From Ectothiorhodospira haloalkaliphila ATCC 51935 (GTDB taxonomy: Bacteria; Pseudomonadota; Gammaproteobacteria; Ectothiorhodospirales; Ectothiorhodospiraceae): a stretch of 64,000 nucleotides of DNA. Positions within the stretch are counted from its first letter, which is position 1. Each line of letters starts with the position of its first letter. Shown one piece after another: positions 43,190 to 52,700 of this stretch. The stretch is from contig NZ_KK214997.1 in assembly GCF_000633935.1 (NCBI RefSeq), positions 137,751 through 201,750 of the forward strand, in the 5' to 3' direction. The notes beneath the pieces are model-generated. The model was not told the origin of the DNA and did no database searches. It was given only the letters and a program-made list of their open reading frames with translations. Both the position numbers and the translations under genes were made by a program.

Positions 43190-43559
43190 TGTTGGGTCTG
43201 CGGGGAATGCGCCCGAAATAACGTGGTACCGGATGGTAAGTTGGCGAGGATCACCCGACGGCCCCGGCGCTGGTCGACATACGCACTCATCAAGTTACAG
43301 TTCATCCTGCGGGGGGCTTGATCTGTGGTCTTCAATCCCATCGCATCCGGGGTATTTCGAGTGGCAGCTGTGAGTACGAGTGGAGTCTCTCTACACCTCC
43401 ACAGACCGTCCGCTATGGGTCGGCAAGAGTCCCCGGCAGACCGGGGAAGCCGCGCGAGCAGGAGTATTGTAGCGTCGCGCCCGGGACTGACTGAGAGACC
43501 CGTACCCCCATTTCCGTCTGAGCCCCGGCAAGACCGGGGCTTTCGCGTTCGAGTGGCCG
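43190..43559. other. Intergenic between two toxin-antitoxin modules
   Basis: No gene seen. A hairpin AGCCCCGG-CAAGA-CCGGGGCT (43521-43541), followed by TTCGCGTT, could end transcription from either convergent module. ACCGTCCGCTATGGGTCGGCAAGAG near 43406-43430 resembles part of repeat family 2. Short frames crossing the area have no coding signature. Confidence 0.4.
43521..43541. terminator. Hairpin between convergent toxin-antitoxin modules
   Basis: Perfect 8-bp GC-rich stem with a 5-base loop (AGCCCCGG-CAAGA-CCGGGGCT), followed on the plus strand by TT then CGCGTT. It lies 18 bases past the minus-strand antitoxin stop, so it could serve higBA or the minus-strand module. Confidence 0.45.
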
Positions 43560-43886
43560 CTACTGCACCGAAGCGCCCGGTTCCCGGTTCTCGTTCGCGC
43601 TTTGGGCGTGCAGCCGAAGCCCGAGGGCGCGCACAACCTTCATGATCGTGGTGAACTCAGGGTTTCCCTCGCTGGACAGCGCTCTGTACAGTCCCTCGCG
43701 AGCCATGCCGGTGTCCCGGGCCAGTTGGGTCATACCGCGGGCTCGGGCAATGTCTCCGAGAGCGGCCCGGATCAGGCTCCCGTCCCCGGGATCTTCAGCG
43801 AAGCAGGCATCGAGATAGAGGGCCATGTCCTCGTCCGTGTGGAGGTGGTCCACTGCGTCCCAGGGCTTCAGTGTCACGTTGGTCAT
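43560..43886 (-). CDS. HTH antitoxin of a RelE-type killer module
   Basis: 108 residues from the ATG at 43886 (GGAG upstream; the frame is open to 43961 without a better site). It matches the addiction-module antidote family with a C-terminal helix-turn-helix: FAEDPGDGSLIRAALGDIAR, then ARGMTQLARDTGMAREGLYR and NPEFTTIMKVVRALGLRL. It lies four bases downstream of the toxin gene and is co-transcribed with it. It probably binds the palindrome at 44199-44214. Confidence 0.88.
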   Translation of the reverse strand: MTNVTLKPWDAVDHLHTDEDMALYLDACFAEDPGDGSLIRAALGDIARARGMTQLARDTGMAREGLYRALSSEGNPEFTTIMKVVRALGLRLHAQSANENREPGASVQ

Positions 43887-43890
43887 GTCG

Positions 43891-44187
43891 TCAGTCTCCA
43901 ATCTGCCGGGCCAGTTCGGTGGCCGCGCGAATGTCCCGTTGCTGGGAGTCCTTGTCGCCACCGGCCAACAGGATCACGATCTCGATGCCCCGCCGGGTGA
44001 AATAGATCCGGTATCCGGGTCCGCAGTCGATCCGCATCTCCTGCACGCCCTTGCCGACCGTCTTCGCGTCGCCCATGTGCCCCATCTCCACGCGCCGCAA
44101 TCGGGCTGCGATCCGGGCCTTGCCCTGACGGTCCCGGAGTGACTCGAACCATGCATCGAACGTACTGGTTGTCTGGATCGTGACCAT
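43891..44187 (-). CDS. RelE/HigB-like killer protein
   Basis: 98 residues from the ATG at 44187, chosen because the family begins TTIxTTxxFDAWF (here MVTIQTTSTFDAWFESLRD); the 44214 start would lie inside the operator. Conserved features are RQGKARIAARLRRVEMGHMG, GVQEMRIDCGPGYRIYF and VILLAGGDKDSQQRDI. It belongs to the addiction-module killer group related to RelE, predicted to act on translation. The toxin-first order with the antitoxin four bases later is typical. The frame is intact. Confidence 0.9.
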   Translation of the reverse strand: MVTIQTTSTFDAWFESLRDRQGKARIAARLRRVEMGHMGDAKTVGKGVQEMRIDCGPGYRIYFTRRGIEIVILLAGGDKDSQQRDIRAATELARQIGD

Positions 44188-44198
44188 TGGACCGTATT

Positions 44199-44214
44199 GT
44201 GAACCATAGTTCAC
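44199..44214 (-). promoter_or_regulatory. Palindromic operator of the minus-strand killer module
   Basis: GTGAAC-CATA-GTTCAC is a perfect inverted repeat with 6-base arms, ending 12 bases before the toxin ATG on the minus strand. It overlaps the expected promoter and is the likely autoregulatory site. Confidence 0.55.
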
Positions 44215-44618
44215 TCGTGGTCACGCGCTGGCGTGTCTTGATGCAAACCTCCCCTTACCGGGCTGGAATCACCCAGACACTCGGCATCAACGTAGAAGGA
44301 GTCCGAGAGATGCAGGGCATGCTGCCGCCGACGCTCCTTGGGCGCTGGGAAGTGTTCCTCAACGATTTAATAGAGACAGGGTACGCTCCGGGCGGTGGCG
44401 CACGTTCGTCGGTGCATCCACACCCTTGCTGGGTTCCCTGCCAGCCGCCAACGGCAATATGGTCTCATCCGTGCGAGATTCTGCTGGCCTTCAGGATATC
44501 AAGCTCAGCGAAACCGTTGGCCTGCCTGCCCCCAACACCGAAGGGCGAGTGACGAATGTCCGCTTGAGGCAGGGCTGGAGACCCTCATCGGTTGAGGCCG
44601 AGTGGCGGCTCTGGGTCG
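44215..44618. other. Intergenic between toxin-antitoxin modules
   Basis: No supported gene. GAGTGGCGGCTCTGGGTCGC near 44600-44619 loosely resembles the core of repeat family 2. The stretch probably consists of degraded or repeat-derived sequence between the killer module and the RES module. Confidence 0.35.
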
Positions 44619-45101
44619 CTAATCGCCAAGACCTGGAAACGCTCTGGGATTGAAAATATCCCTCCGCGCTTCCACGAGCTTGATCTGCTCGGTCAACTCA
44701 TGCCGCGGATTGACAACCATAATTTCACCGAGGCCTGCCGACACAGCGCAGCTCGGGACAATCAAGCCCAGGCCCGTTCCCTCTCTCAGCCACTCATCGC
44801 CGAGCCTCTGCGTGGATTCGGGATGAGGAAAGCGGGCCCAATCCTCAGGCCAATGTTCCTGCGCCAGATACTCAATGGGAATATCGTCAGGAATCTCGTA
44901 CACTCCAAGGCGATAAGACGGAGGCACCATTCTCGGGGTTACGGTGTAATTCGCCATCTCCAGCATGGCGAGCGGCGCCGACAATGCAAAATAAAGCACC
45001 GGCGTACCAGGGAGATTCCAGCGAGCCCCGTCTTTGTAGCTGCCACCCAACCCGGTATAGACCTCCAGGTACTTTTCCTTCGTGATGCGGAAAATCCGCA
45101 T
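44619..45101 (-). CDS. RES-domain toxin (NAD-consuming family)
   Basis: 160 residues. RES signatures are present: MRIFRITKEKYLEVYTGLGG, then DGARWNLPGTPVLYFALSAP with AMLEM (the Arg, Tyr and Glu/Ser positions conserved in the family) and a C-terminal MVVNPRHELTEQIKL. Characterised RES toxins degrade or transfer NAD in the cytoplasm. Its ATG overlaps the antitoxin stop (TGATG), showing translational coupling. The frame is intact and the length normal. Confidence 0.9.
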   Translation of the reverse strand: MRIFRITKEKYLEVYTGLGGSYKDGARWNLPGTPVLYFALSAPLAMLEMANYTVTPRMVPPSYRLGVYEIPDDIPIEYLAQEHWPEDWARFPHPESTQRLGDEWLREGTGLGLIVPSCAVSAGLGEIMVVNPRHELTEQIKLVEARRDIFNPRAFPGLGD

Positions 45102-45604
45102 CAGCTGAATTCCCCATACTCGATTTTGTTCAGTACCTGCGAAATCCAGCGACGACCCTCGAAGGTGTCGATCAGGTCAAGGGGGCGCTCGTCACCCAGA
45201 GCCGGTACCGGACTCTTGAACCACTGCATGGCGAGGTCATACGACTCCCAGACATCTGCTGCCTGGCGGAGCAACCGGACGGCATCCAGCACCTCCTCAG
45301 AAGTCTCCTTGGGCAGGGCTTTTCTACGGTAAACGCGACTGAGATTGCCAGAATCGATGTTCAGAATCCCCAGAAATGCTTCTCGCAGCCCCGTGGCCTC
45401 CACCACACTTTTAACCCAATCACCAGGAATGCCCTTGCGAGAGACATCGATAAACATCTTGCGACTGGAGAACACCTCTTCCGGAATGTCCCCCAGCTTT
45501 TTTCTGACCACCTCACGAGTGGCATCCACGGATGGGCGATAGGCCCTGGCCTTCCGGCCAGCGACGCTGACGCGACTTTCTTCTTTCTCCGGCTGACTGA
45601 TCAT
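45101..45604 (-). CDS. Xre/MbcA/ParS-type antitoxin (DUF2384)
   Basis: 167 residues from the ATG at 45604 (GGGGTGAG upstream). The N-terminal half is an HTH-like region (ILNIDSGNLSRVYRRKALPK); the C-terminal ~55 residues carry the MbcA/ParS/Xre toxin-binding domain (AMQWFKSPVPALGDERPLDL, then TFEGRRWISQVLNKIEYG). This is the standard antitoxin of RES toxins. The promoter directly upstream has a palindrome filling its spacer. Confidence 0.9.
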   Translation of the reverse strand: MISQPEKEESRVSVAGRKARAYRPSVDATREVVRKKLGDIPEEVFSSRKMFIDVSRKGIPGDWVKSVVEATGLREAFLGILNIDSGNLSRVYRRKALPKETSEEVLDAVRLLRQAADVWESYDLAMQWFKSPVPALGDERPLDLIDTFEGRRWISQVLNKIEYGEFS

Positions 45605-45630
45605 AGCTCACCCCGCATCAATATGAGGCG

Positions 45631-45657
45631 ATTGTAGCATCCAATCGATGCAGACAA
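45631..45657 (-). promoter_or_regulatory. Promoter with embedded palindrome for the RES module
   Basis: On the minus strand, TTGTCT (45657-45652) and TACAAT (45636-45631) form -35/-10 elements. The 15-base spacer between them is exactly the inverted repeat GCATC-GATTG-GATGC. A protein bound there would block RNA polymerase, as expected for antitoxin autoregulation. Confidence 0.6.
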
Positions 45658-45771
45658 GCGCAGATCAACCGTTTCTGGACGTATCTGTCCGGTGGCCCAA
45701 CCCCTGCCTGGCGGCTGCAAGGGCTGGAGCGGACACGGGTGTGGCGTCATCGTCCGGTCGATATCCAGGGT

Positions 45772-47115
45772 CTACGGGTTGTCCAGGCCCAGGTAAGGCA
45801 TCATCATCCGGCCGATATCCACCCGCGCCCGCAGCTTGCGGCATAGCAGGAACATACCCATGAACTTGCGATGCAGGAACAGGGTGGCCGGTTCGGGCAT
45901 GTGGCGGAAGCGCTCGTCCAGGAACAGATCCTTGCCCCGGTAATACACCCGTTCGAACAGGTCCGAGGCGCCAAAATCATAGGGGCCCTCGTGCCGCAGC
46001 GGCTCGCCGGAGAGCAACAGCAGGTCCAGCATCTCGTTCACATCGGCCGGATCCGAGTCCTCCTTGAGATACCCCAGCTCGATGCAGGCCTGGCGCATGT
46101 CTTCTCGATCCTGAGAGTACGCCGCCTGACCCAGATGGCGGTAAACCTCCACCCAATGGGGCTGCACGCGATGGGCGGCACCGAAGTCCAGCAGGGACAC
46201 GCGCCCGGACTCCATGTCGTAGAGATAGTTGCTGAAGTTGGGATCGGTCTGCACCAGCCCGAAATCGAACAGCTCCCGGAAGCCCAGGCGACTGAGCAGG
46301 GTCGCCACCCGGTCACGATCTTCCCGAGGATAGTCGCCGGAGATCATCCGGTCCACCGGCTCGCCGGGGGCAAAGTCCATGGCCAGGATATTCTCCGTGG
46401 ACAAATCGGGATGCAGCCGGGGTACGAACAGGTTCGGATCATCCCCCACCATGGCGCCATAGGCCGTCAGGGACTCGGCTTCGGTCTGATAATCGGTCTC
46501 GCGGTGCAGTTGCAGGCGAGCCTCCTCGAACAAGGGCCCCAGGTCCACGCCGGCAGGCATGATGCGGAACTGGCGGAACAGGAAGGCCAGGTTGTTGATG
46601 TCGCTGTCGATGCTCTCACGCACGCCGGGAAACTGGATCTTCAGCGCCAGGGTGCGACCGTCGCGGGTTTCGGCCTTGTGCACCTGACCGATGGAGGCAG
46701 CCGCAATGGGGGTGAGATCCATGTGCTTGAACTGCTGCTCCCAGCCCTTGCCATATTCCCGATTGAGCACGCCACTGAGTTGCCCCAGGGGCATGGGCTC
46801 CGCGCCCTGGCGCAGGGCACCCATGATCTCCGAGGCCTCCTCGCTGAGCAGGTCCGTGCCGTCCATGGACATGAGCTGCCCCATCTTCATCACCGCCCCG
46901 CGCATGCGAGCCAGGCGATTGGTGAAACGCTGTGCATGCTTGCCGGGCAGATCGATGCGTGCCGGGCGACTGCCGTTGCTCTTGCGGGTGAGCTCCGTCA
47001 GGCCCTTGAAGCCGATCCCGGCCGCGAGCGTGCCGGAGGCCATGCCCAGGTGCCACAGGCGACCAAAACGGGAACTGGGGACGGGGTTGGAACGGCGTTT
47101 GCCATGATCGGACAT
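45772..47115 (-). CDS. ABC1/UbiB-family atypical kinase
   Basis: 447 residues. Hallmarks of the ABC1 (ADCK/UbiB) family are present: the KxGQ-like segment RGAVMKMGQLMSMD (residues ~75-88), IAAASIGQVHKAETRDG with the Ala-rich loop, LALKIQFPGV (nucleotide-binding Lys), TENILAMDFAPGEPV, then DPNFSNYLY and LLDFGAAH (catalytic and metal-binding Asp). The family supports ubiquinone synthesis or lipid homeostasis; this member lacks the C-terminal membrane helices of UbiB. It lies 101 bases after the Crp/Fnr gene, on the same strand. Confidence 0.88.
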   Translation of the reverse strand: MSDHGKRRSNPVPSSRFGRLWHLGMASGTLAAGIGFKGLTELTRKSNGSRPARIDLPGKHAQRFTNRLARMRGAVMKMGQLMSMDGTDLLSEEASEIMGALRQGAEPMPLGQLSGVLNREYGKGWEQQFKHMDLTPIAAASIGQVHKAETRDGRTLALKIQFPGVRESIDSDINNLAFLFRQFRIMPAGVDLGPLFEEARLQLHRETDYQTEAESLTAYGAMVGDDPNLFVPRLHPDLSTENILAMDFAPGEPVDRMISGDYPREDRDRVATLLSRLGFRELFDFGLVQTDPNFSNYLYDMESGRVSLLDFGAAHRVQPHWVEVYRHLGQAAYSQDREDMRQACIELGYLKEDSDPADVNEMLDLLLLSGEPLRHEGPYDFGASDLFERVYYRGKDLFLDERFRHMPEPATLFLHRKFMGMFLLCRKLRARVDIGRMMMPYLGLDNP

Positions 47116-47216
47116 GAATGATGCAGCCTTGTGGGCGATGTGAGTGTTTATTAGAGACTGCTAATTATGCCGGATGTTCATTGCGGGGGCATCCCGCCTG
47201 TCGCGCCCTGCCCCGA

Positions 47217-47879
47217 CTACTCCAGCACTCGCCGAAGCCCGGACTCATTCAGCAGCACCAGGGTTTCACCCTGCACCTCCAGCAGGCCCCGTTCCCGCAG
47301 GCGGGCCAGAATGCGTGAGAGGGTCTCCGGTTTCATGGACAGCCGTGACGCAATCACCTGCTTGGGGATGGAGAGGCGCACCTGTCCGGCCTGGGAGTGG
47401 GCCTGGGCCAGCAGGTAGGACACCAGGCGATAGGTGGCATTGTGCAGGGTGAGTTCGTCGATCTGACTGAGCAATCCGTGCATGCGGCGGCTCAGGCCGC
47501 CCAGCAGTTTCAGGGCCAGATCAGGGGATTCCCCCAGAAGCTGCAGGAAGCACTCGGTGTCGAAGATCACCAGATGGGTGTCCGACAGGGCTGAGGCATT
47601 CACGGGATAACGCCGCTCATCCATGAACATCACCGCTTCGGCGAACAGTTGCCCGGACTGAATCACCTCCACCACCTTCTCGTCACCATCCCTTGAGAGC
47701 AGGTACAGCTTCATGGCCCCGCTCTTCACCAGGAAAAAATGCGGCGCCGGATCTCCCTGGGAAAACAAGGGCTCACCCGCCCGGCAGTGGCGTTCCCGCA
47801 GGGTGGACTGGATGCGCGCCAGTTGGTCGTTGTTCAGGGGCTCGAACAGGTGGAGGCGTTGAAGTTCCTGCAAGGTCAT
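47217..47879 (-). CDS. Crp/Fnr-family regulator without iron-sulfur cysteines
   Basis: 220 residues from the ATG at 47879; a TTG at 47885 is in frame. A cyclic-nucleotide-like beta-roll (residues ~20-130, FSQGDPAPHFFLVKSGAMKL, GQLFAEAVMFMDERRYPVNA) and a C-terminal winged HTH (VSYLLAQAHSQAG, then PKQVIASRLSMKPETLSRIL) are clear. The N-terminal Cys cluster of Fnr is absent; the layout is closer to Dnr-type sensors of nitric oxide or haem status. It starts 31 bases after the SLC13-type permease stop and is probably in one transcription unit with it. Confidence 0.88.
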   Translation of the reverse strand: MTLQELQRLHLFEPLNNDQLARIQSTLRERHCRAGEPLFSQGDPAPHFFLVKSGAMKLYLLSRDGDEKVVEVIQSGQLFAEAVMFMDERRYPVNASALSDTHLVIFDTECFLQLLGESPDLALKLLGGLSRRMHGLLSQIDELTLHNATYRLVSYLLAQAHSQAGQVRLSIPKQVIASRLSMKPETLSRILARLRERGLLEVQGETLVLLNESGLRRVLE

Positions 47880-47909
47880 GGGCAATGTTTCCTGTCGGGA
47901 AAGTGTGGC

Positions 47910-49676
47910 TCACCAGCTCCAGATGAGTGGCACCAGCAGGATCACCAGGGCTCCGGTGACCAGCGTCATGGGGATGCCCGCGCGCAGATAGTCACTGAAC
48001 CGATACCCCCCGGGGCCGTAGACCATCAGGTTGGTCTGGTAGCCAAACGGCGTGGCAAAACTGGCGGAGGCAGCGAACATGATGGCCACTGCGAAGGGCA
48101 TCAGGCTCACACCCAGATCCTGTGCCACGGCCCAGGCAATGGGGAACATGAGCACGGCGGCGGCGTTGTTGGTGATCAGTGCCGTGAAAAGTGCGGTGAG
48201 CAGATAGATCAGCAACAGGTTCAACCAGGGCTGATCACCGGCCAGCCCGGTCACATTCAAGGCCACGGCCTGGGCCAGGCCGGTATTGTTCATGGCGGCG
48301 GCCACGCCGAAGGCAGCGGCGATGGTCAGCAGCACCGACCAATCCAGACTGCCACGGGCGGTGAACATGCTCACACACCCGCTCAGGATCATCAGCCCCG
48401 CCGCCGCCAGGGCGGCCTCCAGCATGCTGAGCAGGCCCAGGCTGGCGCTGCCAACCATGGCCACAAGAATCCCCATGGCCACCAGGGCCCGGTCATGTCG
48501 GGGCGTGGCGGAATCCTGCACCTGGGTCATGAGGAAGAAGTCCCGGCGGTTGCGATTCTGGGCCAGGAAGCTCGAACCCGCCTCCACCAGCAACGTGTCG
48601 CCCGGGCGCAAAACGATGTCGCCGATCTTGCCCCGCAGTCGCTCACCGTTGCGGGCCACGGCGATCACCACCGCGTTGTAGCGGTTGCGGAACCCCCCAT
48701 CGCGGATGGTCATGCCCACCACCGGGCAGGTATTGGACACCACCACCTCCAGGAGCACCCGGTCGGAGCGCCGGCCATCCAGCTTGAACACCTGCCCGGT
48801 GGCCGGGGTGAGACCACGAATGCGCTGCAGGTCGGCCATGGACTCCACCACCCCGACGAAGATCAGCCGGTCGCCCGCCCGGAGCATTTCCTGGGGCGAC
48901 ACAGCGGGGATGAGGGTGCCCTGACGGTCCAGTTCCATGAGATATCCACCAGGCAGGTGGCGCAGGCCGGCCTCCTCAATGCTCCGCCCCACCAGAGGAC
49001 CATCGTCCTCAACCAGCATCTCCAGGGTGTATTCCCGGGGATCGTCGATATGGCTCATGGGCGGTCGGCGATCGGGGAACAGATATCGCCCGAAGACCAG
49101 CATCACGCCCAGACCCAGAAAGGCCGCGGGTACGCCTACCCAGGCGATGTCGAACAGGCCCAGACCGGTGCCGGTCTGATCGATCAGCAGGCCATTGACC
49201 ACCAGGTTGGTACTGGTGCCAATGACCGTGATCGTCCCTCCCAGGATGGCGGCAAATGACAGGGGCATCATCAGGCGCGACACCGGCAGATCCAGCTTGC
49301 GGGCCCATTCGTTCACGGCCGGGATGAGCATGCCCACCACGGGGGTGTTGTTCAAAAAGGCACTCATCACCGCCACTGGCGTGGTCAGTCTCATTTGCGC
49401 CCGCCACAGGGAGCGCGGCCGCCCGAGCAGGGACTGGACGATCCACTGGATGCCTCCAGTCTCGCGCAGGCCGGCCACCACCACGTAGAGGGCCGCCACG
49501 GTGATCACGCCCTCGTTGGAGAAACCGGCAAAGGCCTCCCGTGGGCTGACGATGCCCGCCAGCAGCAGGATCACCACGGCCCCCACGAACACCAGATCCG
49601 GGGCTGCACGCGTGAAGGTGAGCATGGCCAGCATGCCCACGATCAGCGAGGCGGTAAACCAGGCCTCAAGGATCAT
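47910..49676 (-). CDS. SLC13-type permease with two TrkA_C domains
   Basis: 588 residues. N- and C-terminal halves are membrane domains of the citrate transporter/arsB superfamily ([76 protein letters not shown]). Between them, residues ~205-385 hold two TrkA_C (RCK-like) domains. This matches SLC13/DASS-related permeases of anions such as sulfate or dicarboxylates. It starts 46 bases downstream of the hybrid kinase stop and may be controlled by it. Confidence 0.9.
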   Translation of the reverse strand: MILEAWFTASLIVGMLAMLTFTRAAPDLVFVGAVVILLLAGIVSPREAFAGFSNEGVITVAALYVVVAGLRETGGIQWIVQSLLGRPRSLWRAQMRLTTPVAVMSAFLNNTPVVGMLIPAVNEWARKLDLPVSRLMMPLSFAAILGGTITVIGTSTNLVVNGLLIDQTGTGLGLFDIAWVGVPAAFLGLGVMLVFGRYLFPDRRPPMSHIDDPREYTLEMLVEDDGPLVGRSIEEAGLRHLPGGYLMELDRQGTLIPAVSPQEMLRAGDRLIFVGVVESMADLQRIRGLTPATGQVFKLDGRRSDRVLLEVVVSNTCPVVGMTIRDGGFRNRYNAVVIAVARNGERLRGKIGDIVLRPGDTLLVEAGSSFLAQNRNRRDFFLMTQVQDSATPRHDRALVAMGILVAMVGSASLGLLSMLEAALAAAGLMILSGCVSMFTARGSLDWSVLLTIAAAFGVAAAMNNTGLAQAVALNVTGLAGDQPWLNLLLIYLLTALFTALITNNAAAVLMFPIAWAVAQDLGVSLMPFAVAIMFAASASFATPFGYQTNLMVYGPGGYRFSDYLRAGIPMTLVTGALVILLVPLIWSW

Positions 49677-49721
49677 GATTCATCAATTTCCAGTGGTTCG
49701 TCCGCGATGGATGGATCATTC

Positions 49722-52700
49722 TCAATATTCTCGTGCCCGGCCTGAAGGGCCCAGTTCGCGCGTCAGCGCCTCCACCTGAGGCAGTCCATGGCGCACGGCG
49801 GGCTCATCCACGGGCATCCCCGCCAAGACGCCCTTGAGGGCGGCGGGGGTGCCTTGATAGATGCGGTACAGCTCGGCCATGATGCCGCTCAGCCGGGACG
49901 CCGCCTGCCGAAAATCACCCCTGTGCACCAGCGCCTCCAGGGCCTCGATCAGCTCCGCTGCCCGTTGGGCGCCGATGGTAGCCACATGCCCCTTGAGGGT
50001 ATGCGCGATCCGTGCGGCGGTATCGCCATCTTCCTCATTCAGGGCCTGGGCCAGCGCGCCCATCTTTTCAGGCAAGTCCGGGAGAATCGTGAGCAGCATC
50101 TCGATGAGCAGTTCATGATCCCCACCCAGGCGCCGCATCACCAGTGCCAGGTCCACGCAGGGCGCAGTGGACCGGGGCTTGGAGGCCCCGGAGCTTGCAC
50201 TCCCCGTATTGCAGTGACCCATCACATGATCGATGGTCCGCCCAAGCTCACCGAGGCTGATGGGCTTGAAGATGTAGTCATCCATCCCCGAGTCCAGCCC
50301 CCGCTCACGATACTCACTCAGAGCATGTGCGGTCAGTCCGATGATGGGCAACATGCGGTTGCCCTCCCCGGCACCTCCGTCGCGGATATGCCGGGTGGCA
50401 TCAAAGCCGTTCATGCCAGGCATCTCTACATCCATCAACACCAGGTCGAAATGCTCAAGGCTCAGTTGCTGAAAGGCAGCCTCGGCATGGGTCACCGAAA
50501 CCGTCTCATGTCCCAGACGCTTGAGCAGTTGTTCGGCCACCACCACATTGGCGGGAGTATCCTCCACGAGCAGGATCCGCCAGACACGGGACCGAGGGGC
50601 ATTGTGGAATACCGCCGGGTGGGCGCCCTCGGTCATGGGCACTTTCTCGGGATCGCCGAGTTCAAGCACCACATTGAAGCCAAAGGTACTCCCCTGCCCG
50701 GGGCGACTGGTCACGTTGATGCACCCACCCATCTTCTCCACCAGCTGGCGGGTGATGGCCAGTCCGAGCCCGGTACCTCCATGGCGGCGTTTCGCCGAAC
50801 CATCCACCTGAGTGAAGGTGTCGAAGATTTCCGCCTGACGGTCTTCAGGAATCCCCTCGCCGGTATCGATCACCTCGAAGCCCAGATCCACCTGCGTCCC
50901 CCGGGTACCCAGAACCCGGACTGTCACCCGAACACCGCCTTCTGCAGTGAACTTGATGGCATTCCCCACCAGATTGATGAGTATCTGCCCCAGACGGTGC
51001 ATGTCACCATGCAGGTAGCGGGGCACGTCGGATGCCATCTCCAGGGCCAGTTCCAGATCCTTGTCCTGAGCAGACATTCTCAGGGTGCCCACCATCTGTT
51101 CCAGCGCATGGTGCAGATCAAAATCGGACTCCAGCAATTCCATGCGTCCGGCCTCGATCTTGGAAAGATCCAGGATGTCGTTGATCACCGCGAGCAGGTG
51201 TCGGGCCGAATGCTGAATGATCTGCATGAACTCATGGGATTGCCCCTGCACGCCTTCCAGCATCACCAGCTCGCTCAGGCCCAGGATGGCATTCATGGGA
51301 GTGCGGATCTCATGACTCATGCGGGCCAGGAACTCGCTCTTGGCCTGGTTGGCCGCCTCAGCCACCTCGCGAGCCGCAATCAACTGCCGCTCCAGGGCAC
51401 GCAGATCGGTGACGTCCGAGTAATACACCATGCCACCGATGACCTCTCCCTGGTCGTTCAGGATGGGACCATTGAAGATCTGCATGGAGCGGCCGCCGAA
51501 TCTTGCCTCCTCTTCAGGCGTGGAGTAGCGCACCACGGGCTGCCGGGTTCGAAAACACTCTTCCAGCGCACACTGCTGGCAAGGCCTGGTCTGCTCCCAG
51601 GCCAGTTGATAACAAGGCTGATGAAGCACCTTTTCCAGATCATTGATGCCGAACACCTCCAGCAGACTCTGGCTGGCACTGACAATCTGGTACTGCCGAT
51701 CAATGATGACGATGTAGCCAGGAATATTCTCGAAGAAGGCACGCAGCCGGCTGGTGGTCTGATCCAGTTCAGCCGTGCGTTCGGCCACTCGCTGCTCAAG
51801 CAGGCGGTTCTGTTCCTGGATCTCATCAGACTGTTCCCGAACGCGCTGGAACTGATCGCTCAACTGCCGGGCCATGGCCTGGAAAGCCCGGTCCAGCTGA
51901 TTGTATTCGCGGATCGTCGTCCGACGGGGATTGCGCTCCCATTGTCCCCTGGCCAGGGCATCGGCGTCCCGCCCCAGTCGCTCCATGGGCGCGGCAAGGC
52001 GACCGGCCATCAGGAACCCCAGCAATCCGGCCAGCAAAAGCACGGCCGCAATGATCATGAGGGTGGTGCGGGTCTGATCCCGAATCCCGCCCATGAAATC
52101 CTGCTCGGGTACTACCACAGCCAGGATCCAGTCCAACCCTGGCGCTGGAGCGAAGGGCCTGACCTGAAGGTATTTTTCCTCTCCTTCCGCTGAAAAATTC
52201 AGGAATTCGTCCTGGAATATGGCCACCAGGCCCCCCGGGCGCTCCTGAAGCAATTGAGCGGCAGCCTCCACCGACGCCACTCCGGACTCAGTAGCGGGAA
52301 CAGGAAGGAACTGCCCTGCCTCCTCCCGGAAAAATCCCCCTTCCGGTGCCGTGGAAGCCGCCACCAGGTGACCATCGCCCTGCATGACGAATACCTGAGC
52401 ATTGGGGGTCAGATTCAGCGACCGGAGAAAGGCGTGGATCTGGGTGAGTACATAGTCCACGGCGAACACCCCAAGCAACCGCCCGTCGGCGTCGTAATGG
52501 GGTCGAGAGGCCGTTAGCGCCAGGTCATGAAGGACGAAGTGACGGTAAATGGGCGTCCAGGTGGAGCGGCCTGCAGCCACGCCAGCCTGGTACCAGGGCC
52601 GGGCGCGGGGATCAAAGCCCGGGTAGACCTGCTTCAATTCCAGGGCATCACCCAATTCGCTGGTGGAAAAATTATGGGAATCCCCCCCAGTGACCTCCCC

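Noticed and set aside
47739-49259. 506-codon plus-strand open frame
   Set aside because: Antisense to the SLC13-type permease and Crp/Fnr genes; His/Gln/Gly-rich shadow composition.
49788-52193. 801-codon plus-strand open frame
   Set aside because: It is antisense to the hybrid histidine kinase, whose domains are unmistakable. Long antisense frames are expected in GC-rich DNA.
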